A stretch of 64,000 nt of DNA, taken from Sphagnum compactum (Eukaryota; Bryophyta; Sphagnopsida; Sphagnales). The first letter of the stretch is position 1. Each line of letters opens with the position of its first letter. Below, in pieces: positions 24,118 through 35,742 of the stretch. The position numbers and the translations under genes are program-made. The stretch covers positions 14,184,302 through 14,248,301 of the forward strand of contig OZ234497.1 of assembly GCA_965153455.1 (NCBI GenBank). The letters are read 5' to 3'. Below the pieces are notes generated by a model that was given only the letters and a program-made list of their open reading frames with translations, searched no databases and was not told the origin of the DNA.

Positions 24118-25109
24118 AGTGCTCGATGGGGGGTGGGGGGTATTTAGCATCTCGCCCTAGAATTGTGTCAAGTTTCAACCTATTATTGTACACGTGATTT
24201 GGGTGGGCATTGGCATCTTCCATTTCCATTTCCCCTTACCGGCAGCATGTTTTGTCAGAGCTTGTTTTTGTCTTTGGTAGAGGGAACCTTAGAACCTGAT
24301 GAAAATAATTTAAACCAAGGTTTATGAAGGTGAACAATAGTACACTACTCAGAGCTTGGGCCTACCAAATGATAGTCTTCATTAGCAACTCCCTTGAATG
24401 AACCATCACTGAGTCCTTTTCCTTCAGACATAAACTTTGGGAATAATTTATTAATTTCATGAATGTCCTATCACCAGCTAACATGGAAGCTGCCTTTCAA
24501 CTGATGGGCTTTTGGAACGCGGTTGAAACTTAAAGTTCATGTTAGGTTCTAATAGGTAGCCATAAACATATAAGGGTCCTCTTTTTCTTTTATTGTCATA
24601 TCTTCTTCGTAACCAAATTCAGTCAAATCTTCTTGTGGCTAATCATGTATTGGCTATATAAAAATGGGAAAAAAGAGAAAAGGAAAAAACACTGCTGAAA
24701 TTTCGTTTCAAAACAAGTGTTGGTCTCATGTGACATTTCATCCCCCCCCCTCCCCCGGGCAAAACTCCCAGTCATCAAGCTCATGGCAGGCCTCTCCAGT
24801 TTCCTAGAAAGGCTGTATATGAAAGCTCCTTAGTGGGTGGATCTGATTTCAGCAATCTGGGGTAGAACAGCTCATGAGTGATCACTTAAGCGCTCAGGGC
24901 AGGCTAAATCCAAGGGGAGGGCTCAGTTGTTTCTGGTGTCCAAACAAAATTCGAAACCCTCCTATTGGCGCATCTGGCACACTAAAAATCGTCAAAAATG
25001 GATCAGAATTGAGAAAGTTATGGGCCCCCGAAGTCGAGGGGTCAATCATTAAAAAAACAAACCATCAAATATTACAAACCCTAAACCCGAACACCCAAAA
25101 ACTTCTTTG
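24118..25109. other. Intergenic stretch, no recognised gene
   Basis: Mid-GC with C-rich and G-rich runs at about 24128-24140 and 24741-24758. The 78-codon ORF at 24874-25110 matches nothing I recognise. Confidence 0.4.
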
Positions 25110-25119
25110 AATGTTGATC

Positions 25120-25385
25120 TGTTGCTATTAAAGCTTCAAGATGATTTGTAGAACTGAAGGTGACGCTTCTACAACACTCTAAAATGAGAAAGTTAGAAGC
25201 TTTGAAAGTAGGTGTCCAAAAAGAAGAACAAAAGAAAAAAACGTGGTGTTTTGTGAGTTAGAAAGCGTATTTTTCTTCTTGCTATTTTTTCATTATTCTT
25301 TTTCATTTGCACTTCAAAGATGATTTCTAGACCTTGAGGTAGCACTTTGATAACATTTTAAATCACTCAAAATGAAGTGCAGACA
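25120..25385. repeat. Diverged direct duplication about 195 bp apart
   Basis: CTTCAAGATGATTTGTAGA (from about 25133) with its following GAAGGTGACGCTTCTACAAC resembles CTTCAAAGATGATTTCTAGA (from about 25313) with its following GAGGTAGCACTTTGATAAC. Both continue to AAAATGA. Confidence 0.5.
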
Positions 25386-25468
25386 ATGAAGATCTAAAGA
25401 AGTGATCGGTGATGGGCAGCTCTACCCTAGCATTTCTGACATTCAACATTGACAAACAAATCACATCA

Positions 25469-25471
<3 letters not shown>

Positions 25472-25501
<30 letters not shown>
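25472..25501. repeat. (GA)15 microsatellite
   Basis: Uninterrupted GA dinucleotides. They account for the SLSLSL and ERERER ORFs on the two strands. Confidence 0.95.
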
Positions 25502-25503
<2 letters not shown>

Positions 25504-28045
25504 AAATACCTTACAAAGCATCTCGATTCTCCACCCACAACCACCCACAACCAGTATTTGGGGTTTTGGTACTGTTTAGTGTTTACCACATCCAACAGAG
25601 ACACTCAATTGTTCCCCCATCCCCCACCCATAAACATGAAAAAATGGACGGAATAAAGTGAGACGCTATTTAAATGATGGAGCTGTGCCAATCAGTATGC
25701 CAATCCGAAACAGTCATGTCCTTTCCTGAAGAGCAATATATCATAGGCACATTTAAGTGAGTTTCACACTTTTCAGTTAATACACTTCATGTGGACATGG
25801 CATTTTAGTGCTGTGTGAAGACGCTCTTAGGTTGCGTCCATAAATGAGAGCCTTCCGGAGGCTCCTGCACCTGTCAGAAATGAACTCTATATGTCACTCC
25901 AACATAAATCAAGGGAACTGTACTAGGTTCGTTTAGAGGGTGGAGGGGTAATGGGGCTTCGAGTTAAGGCCTAGGGTTCTAGGGGGAGGGGACTGTGGGC
26001 AGTGTGTTTTATTGTGACAAAAAATTTCCATTTGGAGAAACTTTTTTCAAAAGCATAATGTTACGTCAAATACACCCTATTTTCAAAAAAGTTGCCCAAA
26101 AAAAAAGAAATTCTAAATCTTTGTCATGTTTTTACACATTGTTCAAGCAAGGTAGCTAGGATATAAAACGATTTTTAATAAATTTTTATTTTCAATAGCC
26201 AAATGTGGCAACATCACAAAATTGAAAAGAAAAACACTAGGTGTGGGCTAGGTGGATTGGCATTAAGGTGGAGTCCAAGATTTGAATTTAGGTTTATTCA
26301 GGACATTGATTGGAGATAGTGAGTTTAGGAATAGTGGATTTATAAATTCTTTATGTGGGAGGTCTGGATGTGGAATCTTGCTTGTGAAGGGGTGGATGTG
26401 TGTAGTTGCATTTTGACCAACCATGAGGGTTATATTGGGTTAACTTGCTCAAGAAGGAGGGTTATATTTGTTGAGTTTTTGAGGGACAACATTCTTTCAA
26501 AAATTAGTTAGGTATTTGATGAATTGGATCCAAACCGAAGGGGCGGTGTTGGTAGGGATAGGGGAATTTATTTGGAGGCCATTTAGTAGGACAATGTCTT
26601 GGCATAAATGATCATAGCAACCACATTTGGGGTGGGATCAAGAGCACCAAAGGGGCAGGGGGCGGGGGAAGGATAGTGGGTTCTACTAGGAAATCATCTA
26701 AAAACAGGAATCATTAACTAAACATTGCCATCAAGGAAAGTGATGGGTTTCCAAATGTGCCATTAAGCTTTGTTATGCCTATCTATCCATACACCATGCA
26801 ATATATTGGGTGTTGAAAAAAAGGTAGAAGGTGTAGCCATGTACCCATGTGGGTGTGAATGGGACCATCTAATTTACACATTAGGAATGGGTATAAGATG
26901 GGCCAGAAAATATGTTTATGATAAAAATTTGCTAAACATTCAAGCGTGTACAACATAGGACCAAAATGAAAAAAATTCAAATACCAATACGGTTAAATCT
27001 GGATTAGATCAATCCTTTGGAAGGTATAAGGAAGGGCAATTGACTATTGATTGGGAGTTTCAAAATGACACCTAGATGAAATCAAAATTTTGAGCTCAAA
27101 GCAAAGTCAATTTGCACAAACCAAAAGCAAAAAATGGTTAGTGCAAATTGAAGCCAAAATGATGCATGGATTAAATCATAGGGAACACACATTCACATGG
27201 CTCACCATAGCCCAAACTTGAAAGGAGTAATCATTCTTCTCCTTATTTACTATACTCAATGATTGGTAACAAGGATTACATTCAAATGACAAAAATTCTT
27301 GACATTCCAAAATGGGAGTGCTGTTTCAATTTTTATTTATTTTGCAATGTTATGAGCCTTTTACACTTTTGGGTCTTATAACTCTCATATATGAACTTTG
27401 ATTCAAGAAGCCTTAGAAGGAAAATTGAAGATTTTTAAAACACCTTACCAACACCATATTGCATGCTCCAGTTGAAAGTCATTCGAACCCTAGTATTTCC
27501 CAAGTTTTAATGGTCAAGAATCAAAATAATAGTTTGATTCCTAGTAGTTTGACTCTTAACCATTTTTTTGTTCATAACTTATGTTTAGATATTTAAACAA
27601 AAGAATGAAAGCCCACTTTCAATGTTTAATCTTCAAAACATTTCGAACAATTAAAAAAAGAACTAGTTTGAAAAAGTTTTGGTGTCACAAAACTTGTTTC
27701 AAAATTTTGAAACATTTGTGGGACTTTAACTCCTAATGTGAGAATCCACTTGGGAATAATAAAACTCATTCTCTCAAACTTGTAAGAGTTTTTTTGAATC
27801 CTAGGACACTCTTTCAATCTTTTTTTTGTGTCATGCCTTAGCCTTGGTCATGATAGTTTAAACCAAGTTGATTAGCAATACTTGCTATGTCAATATTGTC
27901 AACAAATTTGTGTTGAATGTGTAATCATTAGATTCAAAAGGAAACATACCATTTCCAACATGGATACCACCTATTATTGTGACATCCATGCCACTACATT
28001 CGACGAAACTTGAAACTTATAGGAAATAATTTATTACCTAGGTCC
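25502..28045. other. Intergenic stretch, no recognised gene
   Basis: Mixed composition, CpG-poor after about 26 kb. Short ORFs only. A weak tRNA-like head lies at 26250-26296. Confidence 0.4.
26250..26296 (+). repeat. Possible decayed tRNA-like SINE head
   Basis: CTAGGTGGATTGGCATTAAG resembles the A-box phrase of the minus-strand head at 4748-4801, and AAGATTTGAATTTAGG resembles a decayed B box. The spacing is short, so this is the weakest of the series. Confidence 0.3.
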
Positions 28046-28272
28046 TACATAGATGGTAAAGATACAAGTTTTGAGGCTCATGTGTAAGTATTCAAGATAG
28101 CCACCAAAGCAAATGGAGAAATGGTGGATGATGACAATGTGAATATGTTCAATTTCATTCTTAGGGAACTAATTTTGTTCATGGAATCAACCTTATAAGA
28201 TCATCTCAAATGCAAGTTTTTGGAATTGGAAGAGGTGTTTTGCAAATGGTTTCAAATTGTCTATAATGATGA

Positions 28273-28308
<36 letters not shown>

Positions 28309-28362
28309 GCAATTGAAGATGTGCACTAGACATGTGGGGGTGTATTATTTGAAGCTAGAAAA
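28046..28362 (+). pseudogene. Retrotransposon gag-like fragment
   Basis: One frame gives YIDGKDTSFEAHV, a stop, then FKIATKANGEMVDDDNVNMF, ILRELILFMESTL, a second stop, then DHLKCKFLELEEVFCKWFQI and NDE. After an (AC)n expansion the same frame resumes with MQLKM and GVYYLKLEK. This order (a conserved FK-A-KANGE phrase, C.F.ELE..FCKRF, NDE, then VYYE.L.KL) is what I recall of LTR-retrotransposon gag domains in plants. Gag forms the capsid-like particle. Both stops are TAA, consistent with C-to-T decay of CAA. No protease, reverse transcriptase, integrase or LTR was found nearby, so this is an isolated fossil. The family call rests on pattern memory, not a search. Confidence 0.55.
28273..28308. 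repeat. (AC)14(AT)4 microsatellite inside the gag-like fragment
   Basis: Uninterrupted AC from 28273 to 28300, then AT to 28308. The gag-like frame is the same on both sides. Confidence 0.95.
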
Positions 28363-30641
28363 AAAAATATAAAAGATAATTATGTATATATTTTTCACTA
28401 CTATACATTTTTATCAAGATTTTAATCCTATTTATGCCATTGTTTGTTGTGGAAAACACATAGTTGAAGGATTAGTGATGCATCTTTGTGGTCAACTAGT
28501 CTTTGCTTTTCACAAGTGCCAATTTGTTGAGGAGCAAATCCTCCTATTATGTTGAAGAAAACAATGTAAATAATATATGTGTTTCTTGGCATTGTTCAAT
28601 GTGTAATTGTGATGATTATATTACATTTATGGATCTTGAGATTTGGCTATGCCACTTTTTCCTTGGTTATCAATTTTGTTAATCAAAATTGAATGCATTG
28701 TTACATAATTGTTGGATTTTTTGAAACACTAAAAGTGTCTAATGCAATTATTGTAAAACAAGTGAATGTTCCATTGTTTGAATCAAACTAAAAAATAAGG
28801 TTGCACCATATGTCAAGGATGAAAAACCAATATAATTATTCTCATAATTGTCCTTACTTTTATTGTTTCATGTGAGTTGCTCTCATTATGTCCTAACCAT
28901 AATGATGGCTTTTGATTTGGTTGGGTCCAACCACACTAATAGGAGCCACCTCAAGCATAATTGATTTCTTTTTAATATGTAAGTCTCATGATCTAAATTA
29001 ACATGTTGAAAATGTGTGTTATATCTATACAACACCCTTTCTAATATATTGATTTAGCATCTTATAAGTTTGGAATATTTTAATGAATATACTTATGTTT
29101 TAGCATATTTTAAAGCTTGTAATTAGTGTATTTTAACATAATGAAATAGTGTAAAATCATTATCTAAGCACCATTGTTCAACATTATCTCAAGACTTTTT
29201 GACCACATGATCAATCCATCAAGATTGGTGAAGTTAGGTTCAAGAGGAATTAATAGTTCCTATTAACATGGTTAGGCATAGGACCATGCTATGTCAAAGA
29301 TGTGACAATATGTTATGAATGAGAATAAGGTGCATTACTAGAAAGGGTGAATTACATCACCATACACTAATTATTTCATTTCACTTTGATTGAAACCTGA
29401 ATCATTATATAGATGTCATGTCCATTTGTAATTGAAGTACTTGATTACTTTTGGTTTATTAAAATTATTATTTCAATCTGGAATAAAGGTTTATAATTAG
29501 TTATTAATTAAAATTTTCATTTTCCAATGTGTATACTATAAAATTATTTGTTATTTATTATAACCTTTTAGTGTATTAATTAATTATAACGTGACACATT
29601 ACATAGTTATTTAAACCAAATTACATTTAATTAAGTAAAAAAATTACACACAATTTGGACAAAATGCTATATTTTAATTTGGGACTTCACTTGATAAAAT
29701 GTAATTAAGATAGTTTAAGGAAACAAAATAACTTGATAAAAATTCAAATACTTAATTTTGATATATAAATTAAAAAATTATGTATTTTATCTCATATATA
29801 TAATAATTTTTTTAAATTAATTATTATTATTATTCATAATGAAATCTATTTTTAATTAAACTATAAAAAAAAATCTAATATGTGTATGTGGGTGTGTGTG
29901 TGTGTGTGTGTGTGTGAATATGAATAAATCATAATGTTGATATTCTATATAACATTAAAAATGTTATAAATATTATTATATGATAATAAAACATATGTTA
30001 TACGTTTAAACTGAATAATAATAATGAATGAAAGTTTTTATTGATTAAATATATGTTTCAAATGTGGGGAGATATAATATTTATTTTTAGAATAATTAAA
30101 AAAATATTAAAATTATAATTTTTTTCAGAAAAAAATTCAATGTTGATTTTACATAGGCTTATTACAAAAATCAGCTTATGAAAGGAATATATAAAATTTT
30201 CAAAACATGCTTATTGAGACATATTAAATAGTGAGATTCAAATTAATTGGTATTTTAGTCTTCAAAAAATTATGAATGTGTACATCTTGAAAAAAATATG
30301 AAAATGAAATTTATTTTTCATTTGGACAAAGTATGAAAAAGATAATAATGGTCAAAGTTGACTTTTGTAAAACATTGGGAAATTTGTTTTCAAAACATCA
30401 TTGTTGAGTTACATTAAATAATGAGATTCAAATTTCATTTTCATTCAAATGAATTGATAATTTATTCTTTAAAAGATTATAGATATGTACATCTTTGAAT
30501 TTTTTTTTAGAGTTGGAAGTTTTTTTTTTTCATTTGGACAAAGTATGAGAATAATTATAATAGTTGAAAGTGGCTTTTGTGAAACATTTGGAATAAACAA
30601 TAGAATAAATTTAATGACCATCATGTTTGTTTCACAACTAA
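28363..30641. other. AT-rich intergenic DNA
   Basis: No gene recognised. It contains a (GT)n run at 29891-29916. Similar phrases around 30180-30320 and 30360-30500 (CATTTGGACAAAGTATGA, AAAACATxATTGxTGAG and AATGAGATTCAAATT-like) indicate an internal diverged duplication of about 200 bp. Confidence 0.5.
29891..29916. repeat. (GT)n microsatellite
   Basis: About 13 uninterrupted GT units. Confidence 0.9.
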
Positions 30642-30710
30642 TGAGGTAGTATAATGGCAAAGGCAATGGGCTCTTACCATGGTGACCAGACTTTGAATCT
30701 CATTCCCAAT
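30642..30710 (+). repeat. tRNA-like SINE head
   Basis: GAGGTAGTATAATGGCAAAG (A-box-like), then GGCTCTTACCATGGTGACCA (anticodon-arm-like in tRNA-derived heads), then GACTTTGAATCTCATT (B-box-like). It has the tRNA order and spacing. Confidence 0.5.
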
Positions 30711-31861
30711 CCATATGGTCAATGGCATATGTTGATTGTATGTTGATTCTATATAAACTCAGTGCATGTTTCGACTAGCTCCTTTTATTGTGACTAGACC
30801 TTGGAATGTGTAATGGATTACATTTGTAAAGATTAAGTTGTCATATTGGTGCAACATTATGATGAGTTGGTTTTAGTACCCTTGTTGAGCATTGCTATGA
30901 ATTTTTTGAATATAGGTCAAATTGCAACTTTTATTCCTCCAACAATTGGGCTACTTTCAACCTCATTGTTTGGGTCAATGGCTTCAAATGTAAGAGGTTA
31001 TTGAAGGTCTTTTAGTTAGGGCTGAATTATCTTTGTTTCATAGATTTGATGCGGAGAATGTAGATGTCTTCATCCCTAGAAATGGTGATCTTGTAATAAA
31101 CCCATGTTTCCAAATGTGGGAATTTTTGTAGCATAACAAACTTTGGGCTCATCCTAGGATCATAGATTGAGATTGAAAATATGTTCTTAGTTGTAAGCAT
31201 TGTCATTAGTTTGCGATGATGTCTTTTCTGGGTTCACAATCTTGACAAGTTGGTCATAATTTATAAGAATTGGCTGATTGATGCATGAGTTGATTGCACA
31301 CTTATTGGTGAAGACAAATTGCTTAGTCTTTTATTTGTCCAACATGCCATGTTAGAAGAAAATGAAGGCCTACATGAAAGGTAGCATATTTCAAAAACAA
31401 GGAATGGTTATGAGAATGTTAAATAGTTTGTTTATCTATGCATATTTTGTAGATGTATATACATTGTTAATTACAACTTTTTGGATTGTTGCACTTTCAA
31501 CTTGCTCATAATGCTTCGTGGAATGGTTGGTTTATGTTGCATGCATGTTTTCTTTCTTACTTCTCATTTTGCTGATCCTAGCAACTGTCCTCTTGATTGG
31601 ACAAAGGAGCTCACACAACAACAGATAAAAATTAGGGCACCCACTAATAAGATCCAAGGTAGCATTTGGCCAATATGAACATTGTCATACTATTGTTCAT
31701 ATTGGTATTGCTAATTTACTAGCATGAACCTATTGATACCATATTGGTACTAAAAATTTAGTTTTTGAGTATTTAAAAACCCTACCTAAAGTGCAGTGGC
31801 AATAATCTTATGAATCCCTTGATTTAAAGGTCACCTTAAAAAAGGTTCCTTAAGAGAAACC

Positions 31862-31905
<44 letters not shown>

Positions 31906-34900
31906 TCTGCTCAACATTATGTATTGTGATGTATCATATAGAATGTATGAACATATTATACATACACAAAAACTGAAACTGACAATATTAATTTAGTCTT
32001 GAAATTTATTTGTGACTTTTTTGTAAATGGAAAGTCTCATCAAGTAAGGCACTTTGGTTCATAGTAGCTTTTTGCTGTAAATGACAACCTTGCCCATCAA
32101 ATTTAATGCCTGGTTGTATGGGGAGGGTGGGTTTTGGGTGGTGGGGACGGAGTGAATCAGCACCCACCAGTGCACCATGGGTGAGAAGTGGTCAAGGAAC
32201 AGTCTTCTGTTGGGTTCATGTACAATACCCAGAGCCAATCAGTACCTATTTACAGTAACCAGCAGCATTTTCCATTTGTCCCTCAATAACCTCTCAATAC
32301 AGGGATAACATATAAAACTGTAGGCCATGGTGGAAGAGTAGTATAGAAATTGGTTTTTGGTGTTGTCCTAGTGGGATTTAGTTTCTTGTTAATTTGTTTC
32401 CATACCAAGATCAAGCAGCAGTTAAAGAAGCAACCCACTGGCACGAAATCTGAAGAAAATTCTAGACATCTCTATAGTATATATCAGTGTTGTGTGGTTA
32501 TTTGATTTAGAAAATAACCAGCAGTTCCTATTCTCTAAAAATTTCAGAATCAAAGAACTGTCAGTTTCAGTTTTTTGAGAAAATATTAAAATCAGAGAAC
32601 CACACCTTTTGGTTATTTCAGAAACATCAAAGAACTGATGGTTAGAAAGGTTGTTTTTTGAGTTTAAAAAACAAATTGAGAATCAAGGTTCTAAACCAAA
32701 ACCAGATTTTCAAAAAAAAGAAATCACCCTCATCAGGCAAATGAGTAAATAATTGGTGGGTATTAGTATTGTGCAAATTCTAACACCCACACAACACTGG
32801 GATATACATCAGTTCCTTACTTGAGAGGCTGCAAATCGATGATATGAGGCTACCCTGCACAAAGCAGAGGCACACAGTTCCATACAAGCTTGAAGCTGGT
32901 GCTAGGCAGGGGGCCAGGTTGTGGGAGCGGATTGCATGAACTTCTAGGCAATTAGCAGGAGGGATGTTGAAGGGGACAAAGGAAGGACAATCATACATCT
33001 CTTTAGCAGTTGGTCATGAATTATGGCTGATGTAGATGTCAACTAAAACCTAACCCAAGCTTTATGGTAGCAAGGGTGGAGGGCTGCTCTGTGCTTATTG
33101 CCACAATCATAGGAATGTTCCCAAGTGATGGGAAAATTAGTCCTACAGCCACATGGAAGCCTGAAAGTTAGTCGTGAGTAAGAGTGTTTTTCTCAATATT
33201 GTGACATAACCATACTGCCAATTGTTCATAAGAAGAGTTAGCTGAATTTAGCAACAAACGAGATATGAAGGCATCAAAATTTAAGGACCCTTCAATATGT
33301 TTTGGTGCCAATCTAGTCTAGACATATGGTGATTTCTGTTCTTTTTTTGGGGTCAAATCTGGTGATTAAAGTTTGAAAAACCAGTTTTTTTTTGTTTTAT
33401 GGTTAAAAAATTTCCAGGCAAAAAATGCTGGATGATAATTTATTATTGCTTGCTCTCTCTAATTCCTTTGCATGGACTTTCCATAGTCACATCAGCCAAG
33501 GTTTTGCTTGCCTTGTCCATACTGTGCACGCCAGAATCTAGTTTTTTCTGCACCTTAGCATTGGGCACATTTGTGTACTGTAACACCCAAGGAGTGGGGT
33601 GTTCCCGAAATAATGACCCACCTGAGGTGAACCCGAGGGACCCTTACTTTGCCAACATCCAGCTCCTAGGGCATTTACCTGACACAATAGGGGGCGAGAG
33701 TGGCCAGTTTTGGCATAATGGGGCATCAAACGTGTAACTGGGAATGAAAGTTTTACAAAACGAAATAACTGGGACCCAAACTAGTTTTCCCATTTATGGA
33801 TAACTCTAATAAATGGTGACTTTTTTATTTGTTTTTCCGAGCAGTGCTACCCGGCGGGTGAATCATTCTCAATGTGACATCTATGTGAAGCAGAGAACCT
33901 GGTCAGAGGTACTTGACTAACTCTCTTGCAAGTGAAACATCTTGTGGGGACGTTTAGCTTTTTAAAACCTCTTCTATTTTGCTTTGCAGAGGAACTTGTG
34001 CAATTCTGCAAGGTACTCAATTTACACCACTAATTGTGTTGCTGAGTAACTTTGATGGAGGTGAACTGGGATTGCTCAAAGATAGTAGTACTACAGACCA
34101 AAAATAACACAATGCATCCAAGAAGGAGAGTAGATTAATGATTAAAAAAAAAGTTACTAAAACCAAGAGCATTATTTGGAAGTGGGTGAGCTAGAGCCAA
34201 GTAGTAGCCAATCTTGGCTCCAAAAACTGGGGATAAATCAACTGTTCCTTTCCTAAACAATACATACCAATGTGCATGCAGAAATAGTGTGATTCGGTTT
34301 GAGATTGGTCGATGTCTTTTGAGGAAATAAACTAATATGCGATTTATTGAACTTTGTGACAGAAAAAAAGAGCATATACAATAAAATTTTGGGGATTGAG
34401 AATGGATACACTTGCTGTATAAGTCAAATGTTAAGATTTCAATAAGAAATAAAAGAAATCCATATGATTAGAACACCAAAATCCCAAAATCCAAACCTTC
34501 CCCACTTCTCCAAAGGAAAAAAAATATCAGGCCACTTCAGTGCATGCTGCATCATCTCATTGGCTGAGTAGAGAGTAGAGCTTTTATTCCTAAGTGTATT
34601 TCTCACCCATTTTTGGGTAGTGTAATCTCCTCCCGCCCCAATGAGCTCCATGACAATGGGTACTTACTGTGTGTGGGGGAGCGTGCACTCAGGTGCGCAA
34701 CGCTGAAAAGTAATTGTAACTTATGCACAAGGATTTCATATTGCTGGCTAAACCAATTTTAATCTATTGATCCCAATAAGAATTTCGTTTAAAAATTGGC
34801 ACCATGAGTTTCTGAGGTGGCCACCCGTTTTAAGGTTTGGTAACCAAAGTCCAAACCAGTGTTGTTTCAATTCTTGACTATAGAAGGAACCTTGGGTCCT

Positions 34901-34929
34901 GGTTATGAAACTTTTTAGTCTTTGATCTT
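30711..34929. other. Intergenic stretch, no recognised gene
   Basis: A (TG)n microsatellite lies at 31870-31903. From 32 kb the sequence is less AT-rich. ORFs at 32780-32998 (minus), 33399-33737 (plus) and 34439-34987 (minus) show no family pattern. The phrase ATCAAAGAACTG recurs at about 32551 and 32628, hinting at a small duplication. Confidence 0.4.
31870..31903. repeat. (TG)n microsatellite
   Basis: About 17 uninterrupted TG units after a TATATA stretch. Confidence 0.9.
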
Positions 34930-35130
34930 TTGAGAGACCCTTTGGTCTGGTCCTGAGACCAGATCTTTGGGTTTCTAAAACCTCCAATTTCAGTCTTTTC
35001 TTAACAAAATTGGAGTTCTCTTCAGTTCAAAATTAGGTTGAATTGCAAATCCATTGCACACAACTTATTTGTTTGTTTCTTTAGTCTTCGTTTGTTCAAC
35101 AGATTCGCATAGTCCTAAATTGCTATTATG
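34930..35130 (+). repeat. Interspersed repeat fragment, copy 2
   Basis: Shares ordered phrases with 3405-3570 (GGTCTGGT, CCATTGCA.ACAA, a T-rich stretch, CATAGTCC). It is longer than copy 1, with an extra segment around 34980-35030. Confidence 0.4.
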
Positions 35131-35427
35131 TAACCTTAATTATGTACAACCAATTGAAATTACTTATTTACAAAAAAAAAGAAGGTCTGATTTGTTTATT
35201 TAAAAGAAAAGGTGTACTTATGTATCTAGAGGACCTGAATCTGCATAAAATCAAGAACTAGCCAACAATAGTCCAAATCCAATTTTTGAGTGAGACAATT
35301 TGGGTTACAATTGAGTTTATTGTCCTACTATCATGAGTTTTATTTCATACTTAGCCAATAGTCCTATCATTCAAGCTTTGATTTGTCTCTACTTTGACAG
35401 TGCTTACCTGGTAGTTTTAGTTGGCTA

Positions 35428-35453
35428 CCGTACTGCCACGCTCGTTTCACACC
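35428..35453 (+). repeat. Left terminal inverted repeat
   Basis: 26 bp, starting CCGTACTGCC and ending TTTCACACC; 24 of 26 positions match the right end in reverse complement. Preceded by TA. Confidence 0.92.
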
Positions 35454-35742
35454 ACCCGGTGCGAAATATTTAATTTTGGACGATTTTCATTTTCGCATCG
35501 ACCCACAAATAATTAATTACAATGGTCTGTCATTTCACACTTCAATGGGTTTGCCGGAATTGGGGCGGGCCACGGCCCGCCGGCCGCCATTTCATTGAAA
35601 CCAACTTTCCGGTGAGCCTGAGCGACTCGGAGTCACGTTTTGCTCAGGCTAAAGATCAGAGAAGCTCAGGCTTGCTTCAACTTGAATCACATTTCAGGAA
35701 ACTTGAGAGAAGAGCAGTTGAAGGGGGCGCACTGGGTAGGTC

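Noticed and set aside
25075-25092. Telomere-like CCCTAAACCC
   Set aside because: Only about one and a half units; not a telomeric or interstitial telomere array.
33560-33700. Third copy of the small GGGTAAA/CATTCCC inverted-repeat element
   Set aside because: Shares only short G/C-rich phrases such as GTGTTCCCGAAATAA; the arms are not symmetrical.
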